A stretch of 64,000 nt of DNA from Serendipita indica DSM 11827. Its lineage: Eukaryota; Basidiomycota; Agaricomycetes; Sebacinales; Serendipitaceae. The position numbers were made by a program, and so were the translations under genes. A model generated the notes under the pieces. That model was not told the DNA's origin. It searched no databases and was given only the letters and a program-made list of their open reading frames with translations. Where the stretch lies: the NCBI GenBank assembly GCA_910890315.1, contig CAJVGD010000036.1, positions 29,049 to 93,048 of the forward strand, written 5' to 3'. Below are positions 33,353-44,845 of this stretch, piece by piece. How positions within the stretch are numbered: position 1 is the stretch's first letter; each line of letters begins with the position of its first letter.

Positions 33353-34340
33353 ATGGCACAAACTCCATACGATTATCTGTTACGAGTATGTCATCTCATT
33401 GGCACTAGTAGCTGTCTAGAGGCGTTTGTATGGGTGTCAACTGATGTGCTACCCGACGTAGGTTGCGCTTGTTGGTGATGCTGGAGTAGGCAAGAGTTCC
33501 TGTGAGTCCCTTCATGCAAACATGTCAATGCGGATACAATCAATGCTTTGGTGTAGTGCTCTCGCGATTCATATATGACCGATTTGAGCCCGCGTACAAG
33601 TCAGGTATAGGAGTTGATTTTCTGACGCGAACGATAAAAATCAGTGGCCATAACGCAAGGATTCAAGTTTGGGATACTGGTGAGCTACGGTAGTGGTTTG
33701 CCTGAAACATCGCTATTGACCAGCGGTACTATCATCCAGCTGGCCAGGAACGCTTTCGTTCGATTACGGCTTCGTACGTGACAACTAGAATGTTGGGTGA
33801 ACTTTTGGGTTTACTCTTGGGTAGGTATTATCGCGGCGTGGAGAGCATCGCGCTTGTCTACGACGTCACCTTGCGCAAGTCGTACATGAACCTCTCCTAT
33901 TGGATGAAAGAAGTCCGCGAAAAGGCTCGACCGGTCCGTCCTCACCAGTCGTGCTTCGATAATAAACGCTAACCAGATCAGGATGCAGTGGTGGTGCTGA
34001 TAGGCACCAAGACGGATTGCGGACGTCTCCGACAGGTCTCTTCAGATGAAGGGCAGATATTCGCCGCAGAATATGGCATGACCTTTCTGGAGACGTCGGC
34101 GCTCGAAAACGACAACGGAAAGGGCAACGTGCACGAGGCGTTCATGACAATTCTTACTGGTCAGCTCTTATTAGATAGTGACTATGATTTGATATTCGTA
34201 TAGAGGTTTACCTACACAAGAAGTATAGAGAGCTCGACCGATGGACCGTCGATAAGACGGTAGCAACGACCGACACAAGAAAGAGCATTTGGTTACCTTT
34301 TTTACCATCCACTGCGATGATGCCAACGCGGTGCTGGTAG
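33353..34340 (+). CDS. Rab-like small GTPase, copy 3
   Basis: The start exon MAQTPYDYLLR is intact, followed by VALVGDAGVGKSS (G1), switch I YKSGIGVDF in which the conserved Thr is Gly, WDT joined to AGQERFRSITAS (G3 intact), YYRGVESIALVYDVT, GTKTD (G4, Rho-like TKxD), ETSALEND (G5) and the end MMPTRCW. The introns are at the same places as in copy 1. Loss of the switch I Thr usually impairs Mg2+ coordination and effector binding. As in copy 2 there is no canonical prenylation motif. It lies directly upstream of P450 copy 2, as copy 1 lies upstream of P450 copy 1. Confidence 0.8.
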
Positions 34341-34576
34341 CCCCGTGCATCCGCCAGGTGTCCGCTGGTGAAATGAACATGGATGAACGGACTGATTTGA
34401 AAATAGATTTGGGACGTTGGCGTTGATTGGATGTGGGCCTTGCAATGCCTGCCTGATCTGTCCGCAAAGAAGCTCGCGACTGGCCGAAGGAAGCTAGAAG
34501 CCTAACCGCTTCGCGCACCCCATCATTTCGGGGGTTGTGATGGACTGGTACAACTTGAACCTCTCCCCGTCTTTCA

Positions 34577-36659
34577 ATGAATTTCCTATCCCCTCTGTCC
34601 TCATTATCCTTCTCTAGCGGCTCCCTCTACGTAGTTGGTAAATATATCTTCGGCATCTTCGTTGTGGGCCAACTCGTCGTTATCCTGGCGTCATGGAGAA
34701 TCATAAAGTCCATCCTACGGCCGTGGTACAATCCATCTCCTCTAAGGGTGCTCAAGGGTCCCGCCGGCGGCTCCATCGCGTTGGGTCATATGATGGCGTT
34801 TAGTATGCCTTCACTAGAGCCTGATGCGTGGTTGCATCGTGTCACAGAGAAATTGGGTCCCGTCGTGGTCATCAGAGATACCTTCAACGTACGAGCTTGC
34901 TAGCAAGCGCTTGTAATGGATTCTGATTAATTTGGGTTTTGCAGGTCAGCACGCTGTGGACAACCGACCTCAAAGCCATCGCGTATGTTCTCAACAACCC
35001 ACAAATCTACTCTCGTCCCGAAGTCTCGCGGTACTGGTTCAAAGAATTTATTGGGGACGGCCTCGTCGTTGCCGAGGGTGAAACCCAACAACGCCAGCGG
35101 CGCATCATGAATCCGGCCTTTGGGGCCATGCCAGTACGAGAGATGACAAAGATCTTTGTAGATGTGTCTCATGAGCTATGCGGTGAGATGCGCGCCCTAT
35201 GCTCAGCGCCAGCCAATTCAAAGAGCATGTTCGATGGCGCGGTGAAAGAACAGAAGATCACAGAAGGATGGACGGAAATAGACATGGCACAATGGACCTC
35301 ACGCGCCGCACTGGACATGCTCTCGCTGGCCGCATTCCAATACCCGCTCAACACCCTTCAACGCTCCCGCAGCTCAAATGACTATGGACTCTTTCACGCA
35401 TTAGAGGAGGTGTACACCTTTTCTGTACTCAACTTTGCTCTACTTCTTCTTCGGGGATGGATGCCGCTCCTCCGTCTGCGTATGTTTGAGCGGGATGATA
35501 CCAGCGCACGAGTAAAACGCCTCAACGACGTCGTGAAGAAATTGGCCAAAAGGCTGATCCAGGAGAGGGTAGAGATGATTCAAGAGGGCCAGATCAACGC
35601 GGGGGACAGGGATGTCCTAACGCTTCTAGTCCGAGCTATGTTAGATGGCCAGAAGAGTAGAAGTATGAGTGAAGAAGAGGTTATTGGGCAGATTATGACT
35701 CTTATTGTCTCTGGTAGGCTCACCATAACTATTCTTTTCAAAATTTCTAAGTGTCTATTCTAGGCCACGAGACACCCGCGCAAGCGATGGTATGGGCGCT
35801 ACATTCACTCAGCCATGCTCCAGAAGTCCAAGACAAACTGCGCCTTGAAGCGAAGGCTATTCTCCACAACTCACCTAATCCAACGCTTGACGAGCTCAAC
35901 TCACTCCCTTACCTCGACAATGTCGTCCGTGAGGCGCTTCGCTTGCACTCGCCCGGCGCATGGATGGAACGTACCCCACAGAGTGTGGATTGTATTCCCG
36001 TCGAAATGCCCTATGAGGATCGCTATGGCAATATGCGGGATCATATAACGTGGGTTTATGCTTACCTCCACCCGGCATATTCTGAGTGCCATCGATAGAA
36101 TCTCTCCTGGAGACAAAATCCGGATCAGCGTGCTTAGTATCAACCGTCGGGAGGACATTTGGGGACCTGACGCGCGCGAGTTCAAGTGTGCCCTTGTTCC
36201 ATCTCTTAAGAGCGTTGGACTGACAGAAATGGTGATTTAGTCCGGATAGATGGGACAAACTTCCACAAGAGGCCGACAAAATACCTGGCATCATCGCAAA
36301 CTCGATGGCCTTTTCAACTGGCCCACGGGGCTGTATTGGTTTTCGATTCGCGATTGCGGAGTGAGTTTTCGCTCACGGATAGCCGACGGCTCGAGGACTA
36401 ATACGTTCTGTAGGATGAAGGCCATGCTCTACATCCTCCTCCGCGAATTCGAATTTGAGCCCGCTGTCCCAAAGGAAAAGGTTATTCGTCGTCCCCAGTG
36501 AGTCTTTCTATTCTTACAGCTCTATCTATACCAAACTATCGCAAATGATCATACGTGACATGCTGACGGATGGGCAGAGTTGTTTCCCGTCCAATCCTCA
36601 GAGGCGAAGTCGCAAGTCGCCTGCCAATTCGAGTTCGGCCCATCAAGAATATCTACTAG
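34577..36659 (+). CDS. Cytochrome P450, tandem copy 2
   Basis: A close paralogue of the P450 at 29476 with the same exon structure. It starts MNFLSPLSSLSFSSGSLYVV, has the same membrane anchor and the same introns (for example GTACGAGC...TTTGCAG after DTFN), I-helix GHETPAQAM, EALR, PDRW (NPDRW junction at 36240) and heme loop FSTGPRGCIG. The C-terminus differs slightly (SRLPIRVRPIKNIY). All landmark residues are present, so it should be active. The paralogues differ mostly in B'-C loop and F-G region residues (HRPESLRYW versus SRPEVSRYW, HRRQRR versus QQRQRR), where substrate specificity is usually set. Confidence 0.92.
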
Positions 36660-37067
36660 CCACGATTCGGATACGACCATGATCAGTTTCTCTCATCAGC
36701 TTCGTTCTTTGTTCGACCTTGTTCTCTCTCTGCGAACACTTCCTTATTCGGATTCTCATCTATGTTCTCGGTTGGGATTCTGTCGACTCCTTTGTTCAAC
36801 ATACCACCTCTTCAGTCGACGTAGTTTTGCGCGGTGGCGTCGGTTCTGTAGCGTTTCGTTTCGTTTGAACCCACGCGTTGTAAACTATCTTCGTTATCGA
36901 TATGCATATCCCTATTTTCTAATTTCACAGCGCAGTAGACAGTCTGAGACAGTGCAGAAGGTGGAAATAGGTTTGGTGCTTTCTCATAATGGGCTGCTAT
37001 GCCAGTCTTCACGGATACACGAACGCATTGTTCACAAGTAGACTACATTTCCTTCCTTTCTTCTCCG
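36660..37067. other. Intergenic between convergent genes
   Basis: About 400 bp holding the 3' ends of the second P450 and the minus-strand Rieske/FAD gene. No additional gene is seen. Confidence 0.5.
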
Positions 37068-39249
37068 TTACCAACTCTTGAGCTTCTCCACCGTCTCCTT
37101 TGCCTTGGACGAGCTGATATCAATCTGGAGGACGTCCGCTCCGTTCTTGATCTCTTCTGCGGATGGCATAATTCCGAGACGCATGAGCTCGCTTGATTTC
37201 ATCACCACAGGGTCGCTGCCCATGCTCGCTACGGCAGTCACTTTGCCATCTTTAAAGTACCAGGCAACAAACTATCATTCCATCAATCGTCAGAAGGCAT
37301 CTACGAGGAAGAGAAGAGACGCACCTTGCCCTCTTTGGGATTACCCTTGATGAAAATGTCGTCGTAGTTGGACTTTCCACCGAGTCCGCAGTACCTCAAA
37401 CCCTCTATATAGAAATGAATTAGGTTCACGGAAAGAAGAGAGGTGAATGGAGACGTACGCGCGCTCCAGAATATGGGAATCTTAGAGAATGGATGTCCCT
37501 TGCCGGCAATCGTCCTTCCAACAGCGCGACCATGGTTTCCAGCGACCTAAAGACTGACCATCAGTGACTGCTATGCACCTGGTGAGAAAGCCTGCGGAGC
37601 AAAGACGTACATTCCAATGCTCAATTCGCCTCGGCGAGCGATTCTCCGTCTGCGGGAACATGGCAATATCGCCAATGGCAAACACATTCTCCACACCAGG
37701 CACACGGAGGTATTCGTCGACGACGATTCCGCCGTCCTTTTCGAGCTTGATGCCGCTATTGCCATTTGCGAGGAATTGGGTGGCGGGCGCCACACCGACA
37801 CCCAAAATGATGACGTCGGCTTCGAGGACTGTGCCGTCTTTGAGTTTGACGCCCGTCGCTAGTGGTGGGTTGGCGGAAGATGCCGTGATGCTGTCGACAG
37901 ACGCTTCCATGTGGAAGGTGATGCCTTTACCGAGAACCTGTGTATAATGAGAATTGACGCAAGTTGTGAAGAAGAGTGACGAACCTCTTTGAGTCCCTCA
38001 CCAACCTCCTTACCCATAATCATCTCAAACGGGGTGCTCTCCATGCCAATCATATGTACGCTCGACACCTTTTTAGCCAATGTATTAGCAACTTCCATAC
38101 TGATGAATGACGTTCCGATGACCACGAGTCGTGTGCCCGTCTTGCACGCTTGGTCAATCTTCTGCGCATCCTCAAGGAAACGAAGGGTAAAGACGTTGGA
38201 TAGATCCGCGTTGGGAATGGGCAGGCGACGTGGAAGAGCACCGACGGCGAGGACGAGTGTAGTGTATGGTAGGGTCAGCTCGGTCGTGTCGCTTTGTGTG
38301 GTGTACTTGACGATTTTGGACCCGGTATCGACACTAGTGGCGGTCTATATCCCAGGCGATGAGTCTCAAGCGGGAAGAAGACGGAATGGCTTACGGCATT
38401 CGTCTTGAAGGAGACGCCATAGCGGTCTCGGAGTTCTTCTGGGGTGCGCAGTTGGACCTTGGAGACTTGGGTCGGAAGTGCCTTGCTCAGCTTTGTCCTA
38501 GAAACTATCAACGTGGGTGTTGAATTCTGGTCAAGCAAATACCTGTCGATTGGGACATAGCTTTCCTTGCTGATAACGGTGATTGGCTCTGTGTAGCCGT
38601 TCTAGGTGAATTGAGTTGGTGAGAGATCCCAAGTGCAATCTACACACCTCGCGTAAGCTCTCGATTGTATGGAGAGCTCCGGATCCACCTCCGATGATGA
38701 CGACTCCAGTGCTCTCCTGGAGGTTGAGCTTCTCCGGAATAGTGGCCTGTCGGACGAGATTGTCATCCTTTTTTGTAAACTTTGGATCTGCCGTGACGTG
38801 AATCTTTCCATCCTCGACTTTAGCCGGGAAAGAATGGATGCCGAAGAATGCGGGGGCATCTTCGATATCTCCCGTGCAAGCATTGAAGCATGCGCCGTGC
38901 CTACATCTTCTGAGTTACATAAGAGAGGGCAAAAGGTCTAGACCTACCATGGACAAGTGATCCTACCATCGGCACTCAAGACGCCCTTTGCCAATGGCGC
39001 TCCGTAGTGCGTACAATATGCGGAGGTAGAGACAACTGTGAACGATCAGTGTCCTTGTAGATATCCGAGGTAGATCTGGACAAACCTTTATCTCCCAGAC
39101 GGGCTACGAGGACCTTTCCGTCATCAAAGGCGACTTCTTTCCTAGCGTAGATTGATGAGCATAGCTGGGATGATGAGCACATGGGTGACGCACATCTGGC
39201 CATCTGCGAGTTGGTTTGCGTCGAGGACTGGGAGTGTCTTTGTGGACAT
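37068..39249 (-). CDS. Rieske-domain FAD/NAD(P)H oxidoreductase (AIFM3-like)
   Basis: The N-terminal exons form a Rieske [2Fe-2S] domain: [19 protein letters not shown], then [13 protein letters not shown] and CPWHGACFN, i.e. C-x-H and C-x2-H ligands. Then comes a pyridine-nucleotide-disulfide oxidoreductase: FAD-binding [27 protein letters not shown], the NAD-binding half [29 protein letters not shown], and the FAD-contact block [14 protein letters not shown]. The C-terminus ([30 protein letters not shown], ending KLKSW) is the AIFM3-type dimer or reductase C-terminal domain. The start at 39249 ([19 protein letters not shown]) is followed by a short intron; an in-frame extension upstream to 39534 is possible. 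About nine introns. It would pass electrons from NADH via FAD to an iron-sulphur centre; the physiological acceptor is unknown. Confidence 0.9.
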
Positions 39250-39776
39250 TGTGCGTAGAGATCTGAAGATGAGGACGATGGGAGAACTGGACGGGAGAGG
39301 AATCTGCGACCAAGGTTGGGAACAAGACGCATAGGATGATGTAGCCACAAATATAGATTCGATGCAGCCAATCGTATCGGTCGCAATGGCAATTACTGTA
39401 AATGGAAGGAGATTAGCAAGCCCCTTGACCCCAACCTCGACACCGACCATTGCCGATCCGCCGTCGTTTGCCGATGAAAATCTGTCGAATATATAGATTT
39501 CTGTGATTTCCTGTCGCCGATGGTTGTAGTCCAATCGTCGCTGTGTTCCTTGACGGTCCCTGTATGATTCACCAAGGCCGTTGCATTCCTGCTCGCGCGT
39601 CTTCTCCCACTGTCAGTCAAAGTCGGCTTCCCAGCGTATAAGATGCTTCCTCTCCCTCTTCTCCTCCCCCATTGGGGCTGTCCCCGCCGCAAAGTCCTCA
39701 CGCCCTTTTACAACCCCTAAACGGCCAACTTTTTAGACAACACCACGACAAAGGTTGACCCCTACTTGAAAGCAAC
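39250..39776. other. Intergenic between divergent genes
   Basis: About 530 bp separating the Rieske/FAD gene (minus) and the Ser/Pro-rich gene (plus). It is expected to carry both promoters; nothing specific is recognised. Confidence 0.5.
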
Positions 39777-41653
39777 ATGGACGCTGCAGTCGAACACGCT
39801 GGTCCAACAGACTCGACCAGAGCTAGACTCAGACCGTTGATCCTCGTCGAGGCCAACAGGACTCGCACCTCGAGTCTACCGACATCCTTGGAGACAGAAG
39901 TGCCATTCTCACGTATCCCAACACTCTCTACACCCGCGCGTATTGTCCACAGACCGACAAATTCGACGGTTAGTTGCTCAACTTCCACCCCATCAGACAG
40001 CCTATCAAGCTTTAGCAGGTTCAATCTCCTCCAGCTACTCCAAGGCTTGCCAGTCTCAAGCTTCCTCCCTCACCATTGCAATACCATCTTCCATTTCGAC
40101 CTCTTGGTGCAGAAGAGGCCGACCCCGCACGCGGCCATGCAAGACGCCTTAGCTCCGAAAGGTTGAACAATCAGCAGGCAACTCTGATTCTCTCGTTTTT
40201 TTGACACATTGCTGACGACAAGCAGAGGAAATCGGCCAAGAACTCTGCAGCCCATCCTCTCAGCAGCAGCGCTTCAGACAACTTTCCAGATATACCCGAA
40301 CTTCCAGAACTCGAATCCACCACTTCTAAATCTTCACCTAAATCGTCTCGCATTTCCTCTGGTTCGCGCACTTCAAATACCACACTCAGCACAATGAGGT
40401 TTGGCTCTGTCGATTCCCGTGGGTCAAACGGTACATTTGGACCGTCTTCCCCAAACTCTGCGGCCAGTCTGAATAACGTTACGCAGACGTTGCATTTGCG
40501 TGTTTCACTCGACTCGTGTATAGGCTCAGTCGTCGATCAGCGCAGCATCACCGACCAGAGCATCGACGAAATCGACCACGCGGAGATTGTCCGCTCTACA
40601 CGACGCACAATTTCCATTTCGATACCTGCTGTTCTCGCCACCGTAGCACCGCGCTCGCGATTTGGAGGCGAAAGGAGGCCGTTGGATCGAACTTTTTCAT
40701 CTCGGTCTGCGCCCGACGTTAGCGACGCTACGGATGCGCACCATTCTACTCGAGCAGATGCCTTTCCGAAGAGGGAACTCGCCAAAAGCGACCAGCCTAC
40801 TCGACCAAGTTTGACCTTGGCTCAGCCCGCACGCGATCGTGCGCTCTCGTCCCCGCCCAGGCTCGACGCAGTACCGCTCACTCCACTTTCTCCGCCGCCT
40901 CTCCCTCCCCAATCGAGCGCGAGGCGGTCTATCCAGGCAAACGCTCCAAATTCTTCCTCTAGGCGCAGCAATATCCCACGCAGGGCGGCACCTCCTCCCA
41001 AGATTGATACCACGCCTAGCGAAGGAAATATCCGTGCAGACATGAATCGACCTGCAACGTCCACCGCCTTTTCCAGCATCGTCCATACCAACGCCAGCAT
41101 GTCGTTTCCATTTCCATCTAAGACGCGCAGGATGATGGAAGCCCCCTTCCAAGCAGTATCCCACACGACCATGGCCTACGCCCTCAATCAAACTTCGGCC
41201 ATGGTTCTCTCACCTTCTCAGACGCCGAATCTCACGCCGACGAGTACGACGGCGCCTTCGTTCCACACGACACCATCACTTCATACCATTCCCGAGGCGC
41301 CTCATCCGTTCTCGACGGTAGCGACGGTCAATGCGCATGCCGTGCCGGAGACGAGTTACTATCGACGTGGGTCAGCTTCGACGTTTGGCACGACGGCGTC
41401 GAGTGTTCATGCTAGTCTTTTGGGTGGAGGGCGTATGAGGAGTGGGAGTGGGAATAGTTCCATGACGGGAGGTGTTGGTGTGGCTACGAGCTCTGGTTGT
41501 GGGACTGTAGGTGCAGGTCCAGATGGGTTGGCTGTGGGTGGTGGGGTGAGGGAGAGAGTCGCGCGTCGCAAAGGGTCCAAGCTGCGTCGAGTTGTGGTGG
41601 GGATGGTCGGTAAAATTTTTGAACGGCGTGCATCCAGTTCTACCATTGTCTAG
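39777..41653 (+). CDS. Ser/Pro/Thr-rich disordered protein, unknown
   Basis: Three exons fit: 39777-39968 (MDAAVEHAGPTDSTRARL), 40016-40161 and 40228-41653, with introns GTTAGT...TTTAG and GTTGAAC...GCAGAG, giving about 587 residues. Most of the chain is low complexity: Ser, Pro, Thr and Arg with many SP and RR(S/T) sites (possible CDK or PKA targets), a PLTPLSPPPLPPQSS stretch suited to SH3 binding, and a Gly-rich segment near the end. The last 30 residues (VARRKGSKLRRVVVGMVGKIFERR) form a basic amphipathic helix that could bind membrane. No folded domain is recognised. The third exon alone is open from 40394 with its own ATG, so a shorter product is possible. Confidence 0.6.
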
Positions 41654-42561
41654 CCCTGCGTTGTGTTTGCGAGTTTGGTTTTGGACGATACCTGATTTCT
41701 TGATTGCATATAGAGTACTTTCCACCGTTAAACCGCGTCAGATGAGGTGCTCACTACTCTTCCGTGACGATGCTTAGTCCGTGAATCAAGCAACAAACCT
41801 TATCTATTAGATATGCTCAAAGTCACTAAATGAGGTCTTTACGCTCGACGTTTCTACCATCAAGGTGTCGGGTGGTGGTACGCAAGCTGGTTCCCATCTT
41901 CGTTTGCAAAACTATTCTCCAAGGAGACCATACTTTCTCCCCAATACTGTACCCAATAATCCTCCATGATACAAAAGGAATTCGGGGGAGAGCGATACCT
42001 TGCTCAACAGGAGCATACATCTGGTGATTTATCCTGTTCAAGTTGAATATCAGATGTATTATACTTGAGTTAACAGATCTGATATGTCTGGGTTCTGTCA
42101 CAGGGCTCTTGCCCCAGGCCTGGTCGCGGTTACATCTGCTCTCAACCGCTGAGCATTGCTATCGTGTATTCTCCGCCGAGGTTCAGTCGCATATGAGCAG
42201 TGTCTTGATCATATGGTGCATCCGTCATGCGCCGTGACCGCGCCCTTCGAGGTCCATATATAGACAATAATCCAATAAGACAATGTCCTGTCGGGAAATA
42301 TACAATAGCCGAACCCCTTGAAAATTAGAGTTTGAGCCCTTCTCGACTACATAAGCTATGCGGATCAAATGATAAGCAAATGGTTCCTGATGAGCCCATT
42401 TGTATCCCATATACAAGGGCAAACCTTTCCAACAACCCCGGAGGGGTACACGTCCTCTCTTCATCGAGACTTGTCTCCTTCGACGTAGGCAGACACGGTG
42501 TGCGCCTCGACTACGCATCCTGCTCTTCTGTCGGTCGAAACTACCAAACGCACAATTCGAG
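41654..42561. other. Intergenic upstream of the pheromone receptor gene
   Basis: About 900 bp. I looked for a short pheromone-precursor frame ending in a CAAX box, which often sits near STE3 genes, and found none that convinces. Short open frames on both strands have no family resemblance. Confidence 0.45.
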
Positions 42562-44395
42562 ATGATAGGCCCCAAGGATATGTCATACATGTACCCAGTG
42601 TACCCAATTATATGTTCCATCTGCTGCGTCCTCGACCTCTTTCCTCTCTTCTTTCACTGGCGGGCGGGCAACATTGCGACGATTGCAATGGGTTTATGGA
42701 CATTCGGTGCCCTCTTGATTGTCACCGTGAACACTATAGTGTGGCACGGGAGTATAGAGAATCGATATCCCATTTGGGGTGATATTGCCACAGCCTGGCT
42801 TGCCGTCTACTCCTTCGCCGTCTCTTGTTGCGCCTTCTGCATTCAGTACCGCCTATGGAGCATTGCACGAACGAGGCGAGTGTTTTTCACGCATAAAGAG
42901 GTACGTATCTCCTGAACCGAATATCTGAGTAATAACAACCGACTTTTACAGAAGAAGAGGCAGAACTACGTCACGTATTTCATCTGTTATGGCGCACCCC
43001 TCATTTTCAAAGTCGTCCACTACGTCAACCAAGGACATCGGTACGACTTATATGAAGATTTGGGCCCACACCAAACCAATTATAATACACCTGTCGCACT
43101 GGCCACATACTTTGTGTTTGATCAAATCGTCTGCATCATCGCCACAATTTTCTCTTTTATGACAGTGATATGCATTCTCAAGCATCGAAAAGAGTTCAAC
43201 GCGGTCATTTCCAGCAGCGTCAAGATCAACAGGAGCCGCTATTTTCAACTGCTCTCCCTGGCTGCCGTAACTGTTAGCATCCATCTTCCCTTTACGCTAT
43301 GGATGTATGTCAATGACATCGTGGGATATCCTATTCACCCATGGATAAGCTGGGAGGATACCCATTCTAATTGGATGCGTATCGCGTACATTACGCGCTT
43401 CATGCTCAGCATATCACCAGGGGAGAAGGTAGCTCTTTCCATCAGCTACTGGACGCTACCACTGTGTGGCATTCTCTACTTTCTCCTCTTTGGCTTTGGC
43501 GAAGAAGCGATGATGCAGTACAATGCCGTCTTCGATGCCATTCGTAGACCATTTGGCGCTCTATTCCGAAAGGTTCATCTTCAGCACGTCAATCTTCGTC
43601 GAACCTGGCTAGACGTGCTCCTCAGCCGCCCAGGCACATCAATCGACCCAACTGCGGTCCCCATGACAAAGGTGAACATTGTCTCAGATCCAACTCAGCC
43701 GCGACTCCTTACCGGAGAAAAGGAAACCTCAAACGGCACTGCGACGTCGTCACGCCCAAATCACAAGCAGAGGTATCGCCAACATGCCACCCAAACCTAT
43801 GGCGGGAGCGCCTCTGATATCATAAACGACACCGGTGGATACATCCAATATCGACTTCCCGAATCCGAGCGAGGCCAGGAAGCAGGCTCGTCTGGCTGCA
43901 TACCTACGATCTGGTCAAGCGGCTAAAGCAGAGGCCGGAGCTCAAAATAAAAAATCCAAGAGATTGCGTGCATCCAGCTTTGGTTCCAGCATCAGCTCAT
44001 TCCCGGGAACCGAACAACAGGCAACCTCATCGCCAAAGTCACTCCTACGGCCAAGCGAAGAGGAGAAAAAAGTCGAAAAGGATATCCCGTCGGACGTTGA
44101 GACCAGCTCCTCATCCTCCCGCTGTTCATGCACCTCGTGCAACGCAGAGTTGGTCGAAGAGGATAGCGAGGACATCACAGAAACGCAAAGATACTCAATT
44201 GAAGGGAAGAGAGCTGAAAAGGCTTCTATCACGGGAAGAGGGGTAGACGGCAAGCCGGTCGCGAACTTAGTGGCCGAGGAGCGGGACCTTGAAGTAGGTG
44301 TGGCTGAGCCCTCGCAAGAGCCATCACCCGGAGAGCTTCACAGATTAGAGCATCTGCGACATTGGCCAGATGCCACCGAAGAAATCACGTTCTGA
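42562..44395 (+). CDS. STE3: STE3-type pheromone receptor (7TM GPCR)
   Basis: Class D seven-transmembrane receptor for lipopeptide pheromones, part of basidiomycete mating-type signalling. Exon 1 (42562-42900) gives TM1-TM3: YPVYPIICSICCVLDLFPL, HWRAGNIATIAMGLW, NTIVWHG, IWGDIATAWLAVYSFAVSC, CIQYRLWSIARTRR. A 51-nt intron (42901-42951) leads to KKRQNYVTYFICYGAPLIF, QGHRYDLYEDLG, YNTPVALATYFVFDQIVC, NRSRYFQLLSLAAV and the family landmark YPIHPWISWEDTHSNW, then TM7. The cytoplasmic tail stays open to 43926. A second, clearly coding-like Ser/Glu-rich frame (KQARLAAYLRSGQAA onward) runs to 44395; a long intron (about 43772-43879) would fuse it to the tail, otherwise the receptor ends at 43926. 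In-frame Met codons at 42562 and 42580 both precede TM1. Confidence 0.9.
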
Positions 44396-44845
44396 CTAAT
44401 TCATTGTCACTCACCCATCGCTTCTCCATCTCTCGCAACAAAGCTTCTGCTACGTTCCCGACTGTACCGACAATGAATCGAATTAGACGTTGTAGATATT
44501 TTTGTGCTTAACCTTGACTATGCTTACGTGTTTCCAGCTTCTCGACTTGTATGTATGTATTCACAACTCGTCATGCCACACCCTTCATTTTTTGCTACGC
44601 ACGCATATACATCTCTGAGTTGTTCTCACCTTCCAAAGCGCGGCGTATCAGAGATGTATGAGCATCTGCGTGCCTGCTACCCAACCTCCAGCTCCAGGAA
44701 CAAAGCAATGGGCCGAGTATTCAAAATGACTTGTTGTTTTGTATTATATAAAACCTACGGGAGTCTAGTGTATTTTCACACTATATATATGTCTCAGTAA
44801 TTGGCGACAGTAGCTGTCATCATACGACTTACGAGTTCAATTCTA
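44396..44845. other. Intergenic between convergent genes
   Basis: About 450 bp between the receptor gene and the end of the minus-strand F-box-like gene. A 98-codon frame (44504-44800) has no recognisable features and is probably chance. Confidence 0.45.

Noticed and set aside
44504-44800. 98-codon plus-strand frame after STE3, considered as a pheromone precursor
   Set aside because: It ends in MSQ rather than a CAAX box and is longer and less charged than known precursors.
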